The position numbers and the translations under genes were made by a program. 64,000 nucleotides of DNA from Primula veris (lineage: Eukaryota; Streptophyta; Magnoliopsida; Ericales; Primulaceae), in assembly GCA_963682055.1 (NCBI GenBank), contig OY821746.1, forward strand, positions 5,305,992-5,369,991, given 5' to 3'. The notes beneath the pieces were generated by a model. The model saw nothing but the letters and a program-made list of their open reading frames with translations. It did no database searches and was not told the DNA's origin. Positions 26,279 to 36,800 of the stretch are shown here, in pieces (positions within the stretch are counted from its first letter, which is position 1; every line of letters begins with the position of its first letter).

Positions 26279-26500
26279 AATTAGGGTTTAGGGTTTGTAA
26301 TTTAGGGTTTAGGGTTTAGGGTTTGTAATTTAGGGTTTAGGGTTTACGGTTTAGGATTTAGGATTTAGGATTTAGGGTTTAGTGTTGAGGATTTAGTGTT
26401 TAGGGTTTGTAATTTTGGGTTTTTAATTTAGTGTTTAGGGTTTAGGGTTTAGGGTTTAGGGTTCAGGGTTCAGGGTTTAGGGTTTAGGGTTTAGGGTTTG
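26279..26500 (+). repeat. Telomere-like (TTTAGGG)n arm 1
   Basis: Degenerate tandem TTTAGGG heptamers are interspersed with TTTAGTG, ATTTAGG and TTGTAATT variants. The unit is the plant telomere repeat, but it is interstitial and lies inside a transposon core. Confidence 0.9.
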
Positions 26501-27133
26501 TAATTTCAGCAATATTGGTCCAAATCTTTCATCTGTAATATACACCTTAGTATCTGTATTAGGTGCGACAGTATCTGTATTAGTATCTACACCTTGTTCA
26601 GTCTTAATAGGATTCCTAACCATTTTTGTGGTTGTTAATATCGTGCGTTGGTGATCAAGGGTTAAAACATTATCCCACCAACCGCGTAATTGACCGGCAA
26701 AGCCAGCAACAATGAATTCAGCAATTTGGTAATCGGTGTTATTAGCACCTAAACATACTGTAGAATACATAGTCATTCTATGTAACATAACCATAATTTG
26801 GTATTCTGTCATACCATCAATATTGCATTCATAAATGGTTGTAGCACTAAAACTAGTAAAAATATTACCACCTTCTTCTTCATAAAGAAGATCTTGTGGA
26901 CTCGGTCGAGAATAATAATGCTTCATAGGGGCAGTTGGAACTGATTTTCTGCCAAAAGGAGTGGATTTTCCAAAGACATTTTGATTAACACTAGCCTGTT
27001 GTTCTGGAGTATCCATAGCTAAAAGTTGTTTTTCAAAACTATTTATATGATCGATATCATCCGAGTTTTCTGATAAAACAGTTATATTTTTACCTTTCCC
27101 AATATTCAGGTTTTCTAGTTGCTGAGTTAGCAA
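26477..27133 (-). pseudogene. Captured gag/coat-like fragment (218 codons open)
   Basis: An uninterrupted minus-strand frame contains YECNIDGMTEYQIMVMLHRM and GFAGQLRGWWDNVL. This resembles the conserved Trp-rich block (G-F-x-G-Q-L-x-G-W-W-D-N) near the N-terminus of plant retroelement or endogenous caulimovirid-type polyproteins, a family I recognise only loosely. The preceding part (PFGRKSVPTAPMKHYYSRPSP) is Ser/Pro-rich. No zinc knuckle, protease or RT follows; the frame runs into telomere-like repeats at its 3' end. It is a captured fragment, not a functional element. A host-gene origin is the alternative. Confidence 0.5.
26502..26543. repeat. 42-bp inner inverted repeat, copy A
   Basis: This block is the 3' end of the gag-like frame (coding ITDERFGPILLKL on the minus strand). 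It recurs as a precise inverted copy at 27289-27330, giving the element a second, inner pair of inverted repeats. Confidence 0.9.
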
Positions 27134-27138
27134 ATTAA

Positions 27139-27288
27139 TTTAGGGTTTAGTGTTTAGTGTTTAGTGTTTAGGATTTAGGGTTTAGGGTTTAGTGTTTAGG
27201 ATTTAGGGTTTAGGGTTTGTAATTTAGGGTTTTTAATTTAGTGTTTAGTGTTTAGGGTTTAGGGTTTAGGATTTAGGGTTTAGGGTTT
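27139..27288 (+). repeat. Telomere-like (TTTAGGG)n arm 2
   Basis: Degenerate TTTAGGG/TTTAGTG heptamers immediately precede the start codon side of the gag-like fragment. They are in the same orientation as arm 1. Confidence 0.88.
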
Positions 27289-27330
27289 GTATATTACAGA
27301 TGAAAGATTTGGACCAATATTGCTGAAATT
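27289..27330. repeat. 42-bp inner inverted repeat, copy B
   Basis: Exact reverse complement of 26502-26543. It is detached from the rest of the coding fragment and lies between telomere-like arms 2 and 3. Confidence 0.9.
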
Positions 27331-27528
27331 ACTAAACCCTAAACCCTAAACACTAAACCCTAAATTAAAAACCCTAAATTACAAACCCTAAACCCTAAAT
27401 CCTAAACACTAAACACTAAAACCTAAATCCTAAACACTAAACCCTAAACCCTAAACCCTAAATCCTAAACACTAAACCCTAAATCCTAAATTACAAACCC
27501 TAAATCCTAAATTACAAACCCTAAACTG
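27331..27528 (-). repeat. Telomere-like (CCCTAAA)n arm 3
   Basis: Degenerate CCCTAAA heptamers with AATTACAAA and AACACTAAA variants, in the opposite orientation to arms 1 and 2. With arm 1 it forms a large inverted pair inside the element. Confidence 0.88.
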
Positions 27529-27677
27529 TTGGTGATTTTAGTATCATCAATGTATTTTAGTAGTAATGTGATTTATTATAGGGCGATGCAATAATGCGTT
27601 AAACTCGGAAACGAGTTAGGGAAGTGCGGAGTGCACGCTCGTCGAGCCAACGTATAATTGAATATGAATAATTGAAA

Positions 27678-27817
27678 CGGGGTTCCAAGGGGCAGAGCCC
27701 CTGGCGGGGTTCCAAGGGGCAGAGCCCCTGGCGGGGTTCCAAGGGGCAGAGCCCCTGGCGGGGTCCTAGGGGCAGAGCCCCTGGCGGGGTCCAAGGGGCG
27801 AGAGCCCCTGGCTGGGG
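27678..27817. repeat. GC-rich minisatellite (right TIR)
   Basis: Inverted counterpart of the left-TIR minisatellite, again about five units containing CCAAGGGGCAGAGCCCCTGG. Confidence 0.9.
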
Positions 27818-28037
27818 TCCCGCTTGCTTGCTTCATTTCCGAACAGTTGCTTCCTTTCCGAACAGTTGCAAAAAATGGGACAAATATCAACAATTATTAT
27901 AATTTCTATAATTAATATAAACAAACAACAAACAATTATATATAGCTAAGTGAATTATGGATTTGCATATTTTATATATTTTTCCTATTTTACAAATTGA
28001 AATTACAAAAAAAAAAAAAAAAAAAAAAATTACATAC

Positions 28038-28181
28038 AAACCGTACATTTAATGTACGGTTTGCAAAAAAAACATGTAAACCGTACATTAAATGTACGGT
28101 TTGCATGTATTTTTGCAAACCGTACATTTAATGTACGGTTTACATGTAATTTCTGTAAACCGTAAATTAAATGTACGGTTT
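28038..28181. repeat. Array of four 25-bp palindromes (right TIR)
   Basis: Copies at 28038-28062, 28078-28102, 28117-28141 and 28157-28181 mirror the left array, including the single-base variant in the outermost copy (CGTAAATT instead of CGTACATT). Confidence 0.92.
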
Positions 28182-28621
28182 GTGCGTTTTTTCAGAAAAA
28201 GTGTAGTATAAAAATCCAACCTCTATGTCCCTGCTTGTGTTCGTTCATTCAAAAGCTTCAAATAGAACAATTAATATGTCCAATACCTTTGTTTCACAAT
28301 AAATATCCAAGCTATTTTCTTGCTGTTATACGTAGCGCTTGGCTACAAATCTAAACCGTAACACTCCACTAATCTTTTCGAAACTTACATATTTTACTAA
28401 TGTACTAATAATATTGATAGAGGTCACCATTTATTAATGTACTAATAATTTCACTCTAGCAGGCCAAAAAATAGCGAGAGACATAGATTCGATACAAATG
28501 GCAATATATTACTCCTACAAGGTAACGACGCATGCAACGTGCATGAAACCTACAAAATCAACCTGATTTCTATGGATAGTCCAAATAGAAATGAAACAGT
28601 GTTTTTTTCAATTACGTTTAG

Positions 28622-28960
28622 TGTAACAGCCCCGACCCAATAGAGCGTCACACGGCCGAATAACACGTACGGCGGTATGTGCTAGACAAAATCTAACTTA
28701 AATACTTATAAAATACATCATAAAAACGATCACTTTCTATTCAAAAGCTTACAAATACAAGCTCGAAAATTCAAACATTTCAACTCTAATTCTTACAATC
28801 TAAATTAACATATTAATACAACGGAAAATTATAAACAAAATCCTAGGAGATCTGTCTGATTCCGACTAACTCGATCTCAACGCTATAAACATGAAAAAAA
28901 ATTTAAAACGATGTTTAAACTAAACGAGTCTAATGAGTGACAAAGTTTTAAAATAATGAT
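28622..28960 (-). mobile_element. Possible LTR edge (ends ...GGGGCTGTTACA)
   Basis: The plus strand begins TGTAACAGCCCCGACCC, so the minus strand ends in CGGGGCTGTTACA. LTRs end in CA, and this terminal wording is familiar from plant Ty3-type repeats. The other border, a matching LTR and a 5-bp duplication were not found, so this is a tentative call with an arbitrary right limit. Confidence 0.3.
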
Positions 28961-29194
28961 AAATGACAAAAATAGTTTTTCTCATTCTATTATTTCTTTA
29001 AAAAAAAAATTAGTTTTTAACTTTAAGAAAAATTCCCAGTACATGATAATATAAGCTTTCTTGACAATGAAACGGTATGAATCAATAAATAAAAACTTTC
29101 AAATATAATCAATTGGACTTCCCAATCTTCGGTGGATTCAGACTTCCTTAATCTCTTTTTATTCGTTGGTCGATTTGGAGTTACCAAATCTCTT

Positions 29195-29335
29195 TATTTC
29201 TTTTCGGACTTCCCGGTCTCCTTCTTTCTTTTCGGACTTTCCGATTACTCTCTCATCAGACTTCCGGATTTCTCTCTCATCGGACTTCCGGATTTCTTTC
29301 TCATCGGACTTCCCGATTTTTATTTCTTTCTTTCT
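29195..29335 (+). repeat. Minisatellite, 24-27-bp unit
   Basis: Five to six tandem units of the type TCGGACTTCCGGATTTCTC are seen. They give a repetitive but meaningless open frame (SDFRISLSSDFRIS). Confidence 0.8.
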
Positions 29336-30269
29336 TTATTTTGTAACAATCAAAATATAATTATATAGATGATAATTAAAATAATAACTCATAAACATTT
29401 TTTTAAAAATATGCACGTGATAATTATACTAGCAAAACAAAACCACTCACCTTGAATAACGAATGGTGATCGATAAATAAAAACACGAGCATTTCTATAG
29501 CATGAAAAACAAACATGTTGGGAGAGACTAACAACAATCTGATGTTGTATCATAGAACCGTACCTCATATATACTCACTTAGTTTTCACTCTCTTAATAT
29601 CTATATATGTCTATATACTTTCTGTTTTATTTGTACCATAATCCTATTAGTATAGAAAATAAATGGGGTTCGGAGACGTGTGTGTGATAGAGTTAGGGTC
29701 AATATTTATACTACCATACAATAATTTAACATTTTGGTTACTTAAACTCTTTATGTGCTATGACTAATCTAATTTGTAGATAGTAAAAGTAACTTGTCTC
29801 ATTTAGTGTAGTACTATACAAATACAAACATGTTAAAAACTTTATATAGCTATGACCGTTTCTCTCTTTTAACAATTCACTCATAATTGACATTAACTCT
29901 ACATCATGCATGTACGTTTTATTCTGTATATATAGACTTCTAAGTAATGATAGTATACTTTTTTATAACTTTATTAACACACACGACATAAATTCACATA
30001 CAACAACACAATCAAAACAATTTATTACTCCTCTAAATTCTAATGCCATTCTAAATTCTATTACTCATGTGAGTTACTGCAACCTAATATTTATTGTAAT
30101 GTAATTAGCACTAACATTATTTGATTGTAATCAAAGCACGTTATTTCTTTTTAAATATTGAACTCATAACTACTACAAGAAGATACTAATTTTTGAAAAG
30201 TAAATATAGCTCCTAAGTTACTATCAGGGACATCAGTGATAATGTTCAAAACAACATCAACAACAAACA

Positions 30270-30314
30270 AAACAATAATAATAATAATAATAATTATTAT
30301 TATTATTATTATTG
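30270..30314. repeat. AAT/ATT trinucleotide palindrome
   Basis: A run of about seven AAT units passes directly into about seven ATT units, giving one long perfect hairpin. The next 200 bases (GGCCTCGTTTGTTG ... CCACCCAAACATGC) have the look of a hAT-type MITE, but its ends do not pair well. Confidence 0.7.
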
Positions 30315-32534
30315 TAAAATACGGGATTTTACATTTAGGCCTCGTTTGTTGTTGTATTCGTAGTTCCGGAACTATTAGTTCAAGCGGGGTTACGAATAAC
30401 CCTTCATATGTAGTATCAGAACTTCTAAAACCACACCCTCAATGTTATTGTAAATACTTTATTTCGGGATCATTTGTAATTCCGTTTCACTAATAATTTC
30501 GATCATATGTAGCCACCCAAACATGCATAGTATTTATGGAACCGATTGTATTTGAAATACAAACTCACCTTAATCTCACACAACCAAATTACAAGACCTA
30601 ATTAGTAGCTTTAACAAGGGTACTCAGTACTCTGCCTGCCCCTTTTTTTCCAACCTGTCATAACATGCATGCATTCATTTCTCAATTCATAAAGTGAAGA
30701 ATATAGGAACAGAAGAAAATTGGAAAGCCTACTCATGTAACAGTCCTACTAAATTCAAGAAGTATAAACAACACAAAAGTTAAGGTTTGGACCTGCTTGA
30801 ATTAACTTTACGTAAGAATAAAATCAAGTGTTTCAAAGCTTGATAAGGTGGCAACATAACATTATATATAGATGAAACAGTGTTGACACATGATTACTGA
30901 AAGAGTTGATATTATTCAATAAAACATGCAATGCATCCTTTCAAGAATTACGTTGGGTATATATGGAATGATTTTTTAACACATTTTGAAATTTTGAAGT
31001 AATATTATTCATGCAATAGCTTATCTGTACCAACTGGATTTGGTTAGTGATGTAGATTCAATATAATAACGAGACGTAATTATTCCTACTAAGATGGGAA
31101 AATGTTAAGCGAGACAAACACACATATATATTTAGCACGAGAATAATTGGGTGAGCCATGATGGTGAAAAACTAGTCGACAGTTTGCCTGAAGAAGTAAG
31201 AAAAATATTATTTCAAGATATAAAATTTGGTCTGATTGAACTATATATATATTAACAAATGTGAAGAGGTAGGAAAGACAAAAAATGGAAAACAACTGAG
31301 CACCAAGAAATGAATGGATTCCAACTGCTTAGACTAGGCGACATGTTACTTATTTTACTTTAATATTGTTTTTGGAATAGAATTCGGTAGCTAGACTGAT
31401 GATTGAGTTAAACTTGTTATAAACTCAGAACATTTTTGTTATGCCAATGATAATTATGAGTTAGCTAGAGTTTTATTCTTTTAGATGTATATCTTTTACC
31501 TTTTTAATTAAATTTATATACAACCAATACAAAAAATATAACTGGTTTATGTATTACTTAAATCAACTTAAATGGGTATATAATTAGTACCATTAACCGG
31601 GGTGGGGGTTGAGGCTAGGAGGGTCATAAGAAAACCCCCCACCCCCACACCATATTTTGATAGTGATAATGCATTTATTCCATTACTATTTATAAGTGCA
31701 TTTATGTGAAGTACAAAATTGGAAGAAATCGTACTATAAATTGTAATTTTCCTTTGTTATTTCCCAGAGTCAAGCCAATAGTTATTTTTTAATCAGAAAT
31801 ATGACTCCTGAACAAAAGTTCTGGCTCCGTTACTGCCATTAACATGCTTGGTGCGGTGCATTGGACTACAATATCAGTTTGTGCGTACTATTTTAGCTTG
31901 TGAAAAGTATTTGGCTTGGAAAAAAAAAAACATCACCTACTATATATATTACTGATAACGTCATTTTCATAACAAACGTGTGTGATTGGTTTGAGTGGAT
32001 TGTCGGCATACTACTATATGCCAGATTAGTATCAATAATTGTAAAAATCTAGGGTATAGAGTCGGATCGAGAAAGACCATGCTCAATATCATAAGCCGTA
32101 TATAGAAGGAATTGTAGGTTTTGAATCGAATATTTGTTGGATTCGGATTTAAATCATGTTCCTTCATTTTTCCTTTCTTTTTGACAGTTCATCACATTTT
32201 ATAGGGACGAAATACATTAAAAGAATTAATTAGAATATTGGACAGTGTAGGTAGTTTTTTTTTTTTAATTCCAATATGGAACGATTAGGGGTGAATTTAT
32301 ACAAATACTTACCAAGCACAACTTGTATAACACTTTCCGTATTACCGATTAGCGGTATGGTACCGTTGAAATCTATCTAGTGGTGCGATAATGATTATCG
32401 ATTTTACATACCATGTAGGATTGTACCATTTGAACATTATTAATTTCACATGTGATATACTCATGTATAAATATAAATTAATATATATACCAGTTTTGAC
32501 AGGTTTGATATTTTCTTAAAGATATTCCGTCTAC

Positions 32535-32995
32535 TTATGCATCTTCTTGAAGAAGGTTGCCAAAAATGGATTTGTTTCTCACTTTAAGTTTTTTTTTTTT
32601 TTTTTTTTTTTTAGTTTTTTGTTCGATGTCTATAATGTATCATACTATGTTATCATATCACACTTGTGTATTCCGATAGGGCAGTATACCGAAGATGTGG
32701 TATGATAAATGTAATCAAATTTCACATACAATGTAAATGCGGTATAGGTCATGCGAATTTTCAGTCGCAATGAATTATGCATTTTATTGAAGAAAGTTGT
32801 CAAAAATGGATTTGTTTCTCACTTTAAGTTTTTCATTTATTTATAGTCTTGTTTGATGTCTTTAATGCATCATACTATGTTATCATATCGCACATGCGGT
32901 ATTCCCAGTAGAGCAATATACGACGCGGTACGATAATTGTAATCAAATTTCACCGACAATGTAAATGGTCATGCAAATTTTCAGTCGCAAAATCA
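32535..32995 (+). repeat. Tandem duplication, period about 239 bp
   Basis: Two copies share TTGAAGAA-GTTG-CAAAAATGGATT, CATACTATGTTATCATATC and GTAATCAAATTTCAC. The first copy carries a long T-run (about 32590-32612) absent from the second. Noncoding. Confidence 0.75.
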
Positions 32996-33827
32996 GTTTT
33001 TAAGCCCAAAAGCTAAAATCTCATATCCATCCTTCCTTTTTTAATTAATCAACTTCACTAAACAAGGAAAATAAAGCCTCTAGGCTGTAAACATCATAAT
33101 CATTGGTGAGCAGTGACGTAACCAAGAATTTCATATATCTGATGTGCCGATATTCTATATAAATTTTTTTTATACAATACAAGAATATTTTTTTTCCCCG
33201 TAATATTAGAGTGAAAAAATACTAATTTTTAAATATTTCGATCAAAATATATAAAATAAATTTAATTTATCCTTAGTTTTTTTTCCGAAGTGGGGAACGC
33301 GCCCCGACTAACCTCACCCAATTACTTCCGTGTCGGTTAACATAAAAAAAAAAAAAAAACTAATTCTATCTCACATCCATCTTAATTCTATATGATTGAA
33401 AAAAATTCAAAACAAATGGCAAAGTTAAAAATTCATCAAAAGACAAGGTTATAATAGTCACACCAATTTCTAACGAATCTATCTCAATAAACACCGCTAC
33501 TATTATTTTCAAAACAATTCAAAAACAACCCAAACGCTCGTTCACTTCAATATTAGCTCACCCCTAGAGAGAGAAAGCGATATATAACATAACAAAACCC
33601 AATTTCCCCCAAATATTAAATTTCTTTATCCTAAAGGTCTAAATAGATTGATTTTTATTTATCTAGGGTTACTGTAAATTGAAGCAACGGATTTATTGAA
33701 TCTGTAACACTTTTATTTCAATCGAAAAGGTTATCCTTCTTAATCAACCCATATCTCTCTCTCTCTCTTTATACATATATATACATTTATATACATATAT
33801 ATATATCTTAGAAAGTTAATATTTGAG

Positions 33828-36800
33828 ATGATGTCCAAGAACCAAAATAGGCCTCCTTCAAGCCCTTCAAATGTAAGGTTTGATTTATCAAGATCTTAGT
33901 ATTTTTTTTATCCTAAATATTTTAGGGTTTTACTTTTATCCTTTTGCCCTCTTTTTTATTTTTAATTTTTGTATCTGGGTTTCAGTGAAATTTATTTTTG
34001 CATCTGGGTTTTAGTCTATATGTGTGTTTCAGTATATAGTACTAGTGTTTTTTACCTCCAATTTTATTTAATTGTCTTATATTGAATAAATTCATGTTTT
34101 TCTGTTGTGTAATTGTGTTACTATAAAAAAATCATTTTTTTTTGTATAATTGTGTGATTTGATTCTTCTTCTGTACAGAGTATTTGTGGTTAATATGGGT
34201 TTTAGTCTATCGGTGTGTTCCAGTAAAAAGTAGTGTTTTTTACCCCCAATTTGGTTGATTAATTGTTTTATATTGAATAAATTCATGCTGTCCTGTTGTG
34301 TAATTGTGTTACTGTAAAAAAAATGAAAAAATCCTGTGTATAATTGTGTGATTTGATTCTGCCCCTTTTATTTCCGTACAGAATATTTGCGGTTAATATG
34401 GGTTTTAGTCTATATGTGTGTTCCAGTAAAAAGTACTAGTGTTTTTACCCCCAATTTTGTCGGTTAATTGTTTTATATTAGATTAATTCATATTGTTCTG
34501 TTTGTTCCTGTAAAAAAACAAAAACCGTGTCTATAATTGTGTGATTTGATTCTGCCCCTTTCCTTTCTGTACAGAGTATTTGTGGTTAATATGGGTTTTA
34601 GTCTATCGGTGTGTTCCAGTAAAAAGTAGTGTTTTTTACCCCCAATTTGGTTGATTAATTGTTTTATATTGAATAAATTCATGCTGTCCTGTTGTGTAAT
34701 CGTGTTGCTGTAAAAAAAAATGTGTCTATAATTGTGTGATTTGATTCTGCCCCTTGTATTTTTGTACAGAATATTTGCGGTTAATATGGGTTTTAGTCTA
34801 TATGTGTGTTCCGGTAAAAAGTACTAGTGTTTTTTACTCCCAATTTTGTTGGTTAATTGTTTTATATTAGATTAATTCATATTGTTCTGTTTGTTCCTGT
34901 AAAAAACAAAATTTGTGTATATAATTGTGTGATTTGATTCTGCCCCTTTCCTTTCTGTACAGAGTATTTGTGGTTAATATGGGTTTTAGTCTATCGGTGT
35001 GTTCCAGTAAAAAGTAGTGTTTTTTACCCCCAATTTGGTTGATTAATTGTTTTATATTGAATAAATTCATGCTGTCCTGTTGTGTAATTGTGTTGCTGTA
35101 AAAAAAAAATGTGTCTATAATTGTGTGATTTGATTCTGCCCCTTTTATTTTTGTACAGAATATTTGCGGTTAATATGGGTTTTTAGTCTATATGTGTGTT
35201 CCAGTAAAAAGTACTAGTGTTTTTTACTCCCAATTTTGTTGGTTAATTGTTTTATATTAGATTAATTCATATTGTTCTGTTTGTTCCTGTAAAAAACAAA
35301 ATTTGTGTATATAATTGTGTGAATTGATTCTGTCCCTTTCCTTTCTGTACAGAATATTTGTGGTTAATATGGATTTTGGTCTATGTGTGTTCCAGTAAAA
35401 CTTAGTAGTGTTTTTACCCCCTTTTTTGTTGATTAATTGTTTTATATTGAATAAATTCATGTTGTCTTTTTGTGTTCTGGTAAAATTGTGTGATTTGATT
35501 CTGCTCCCTTTCTTTCTGTACAGAATATTTGTTGTTAATTTAGTATACGGGTCTATATATGTGTTATCGTACAATAGTGTTTTTGTCCCCCCTTTTTTCT
35601 GCCGCTTGGTTGTTTTATATTGAATAATTTCATATGTTCCCCGTTATCTTTTAGTAAAAAATATCATGTCTTGGATTAGTGATTTGATTCTGCTCCTTAA
35701 GTTTCAGTACACAAATTATGTGGTATATATGACGTATATAGTCTAAATATGCTTAATTATTATTGAATGATGGTTCTACAGTGTTGTTGATTGTGGGACT
35801 TTAAATTGAATATTTTCATATTTCCCCATTGTGTTCCAGTAAAAATGTTGTGTGAATTGATGCCCGTCGTTTTGTTTCAGTACAGATTTTCAGTGATTGA
35901 TACGGTGTGTGTATATACTTTATATGTGTAATGATAATTGGATGAATTTTCGATAATGTTGTTGATTTTAATTTGAGTTTTGCCCTGTTGCTTCTGTAGA
36001 AAAACAGTGTAGTTGATAGTGCTTCTATAGACAAGAGACGAAAGATCGGTGCAATTAAGATGGTGGGCCATGTCAGCAGTAGCAGAGGGCGGCAGGCCTT
36101 TTCCATTGTGAATGGTGGTGGCGGGCAGGATCCAGCACCTTCAGTGGGGACCGTAAGTAACGCGGGGTCTGAATGCGGTGGGGTTGAGTTTACAAAGGAA
36201 GATATCGAGGCTTTGTTGAGTGAGAAAATGAAAGCAAAGAATAAATTCAGCCTCAAAGTAAGCTTTAACTTTTGAGTTAGTGTAAATTAAATAAAAATTC
36301 TGCGTAATTTTATTTTTGTTGGTGTCTTTTTGTTGATGTGTACTTTTGGACTTTAAGAGAAAATGTGACCAGCTGATGAAATATATAATAGAAGGCTGAA
36401 GCTATTGATAAATTGGCATGGGATACTTTTGATTTGGCATATTTAGTTATAAGTAGACGAAGGCATAGAAGTTAGAACATATCCAACCTGAAAGTGCGGC
36501 TTAAGGATTGAGTTAGTGAACGTTCGGTGAAATTTTAAAAGTCATGCTTAAGCTATGAATTTGAGTATAAGACATGGAAAATACTTGATATGTTATAAGT
36601 GCAATGATGTATTAATGACAGATATGTAGTTTTTAGCTTCACATAAGTGGTTTCATTCACAAGAGCATCAACTCATCTGTTTCTGTATAAAAGTTTGTTG
36701 ATTTTGGGATTTGAGCTTTTCCCTTTTGCATCTGCATGATAACTCAGTTTTAATGACTGAGTTATGTGAAGTAAATGTAACTATGATTAATTTGATACTT

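Larger units (their letters stand above)
25641..28223. mobile_element. Mutator-type element, 2583 bp, 9-bp TSD
   Basis: Terminal inverted repeats of about 635 bp (25641-26276 and 27589-28223) begin GAGGTTGGATTTTTATAC and are nearly identical. The 9-mer TATGTCCCT flanks both ends exactly (25632-25640 and 28224-28232), the target-site duplication length of Mutator-like elements. The order within each TIR is: terminus, four 25-bp palindromes, poly(T)/poly(A), an AT-rich block, a GC-rich minisatellite, and a unique block containing CTCGACGAGCGTGCACTCC. The core holds telomere-like repeat arms and a gag/coat-like fragment read on the minus strand. No transposase is present, so it is non-autonomous with captured sequence. 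High TIR identity suggests fairly recent insertion or arm homogenisation. Confidence 0.88.
28233..33827. other. Gene-poor, repeat-rich intergenic region
   Basis: No protein gene is recognised. Contents listed separately are an LTR-like edge at 28622, a 24-27-bp minisatellite at 29195-29335, an AAT/ATT palindrome near 30270 and a tandem duplication at 32535-32995. A GC-rich patch at about 31600-31650 (GGGGTGGGGGTTGAGG) is unexplained. The last 300 bases are the kinesin promoter and leader, with CT and TATA runs at 33754-33808. Confidence 0.5.

Noticed and set aside
26279..27528. Real chromosome end or telomere
   Set aside because: The repeats are degenerate, occur in both orientations, and lie inside a transposon with flanking genes on both sides.
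34092..35574. Repeated antisense frames starting [10 protein letters not shown]
   Set aside because: They recur only because the intronic unit recurs, and they lie antisense within a kinesin intron.
34005..35900. CRISPR-like array
   Set aside because: Plant nuclear intron; units are about 195 bp with no short-repeat/spacer structure.
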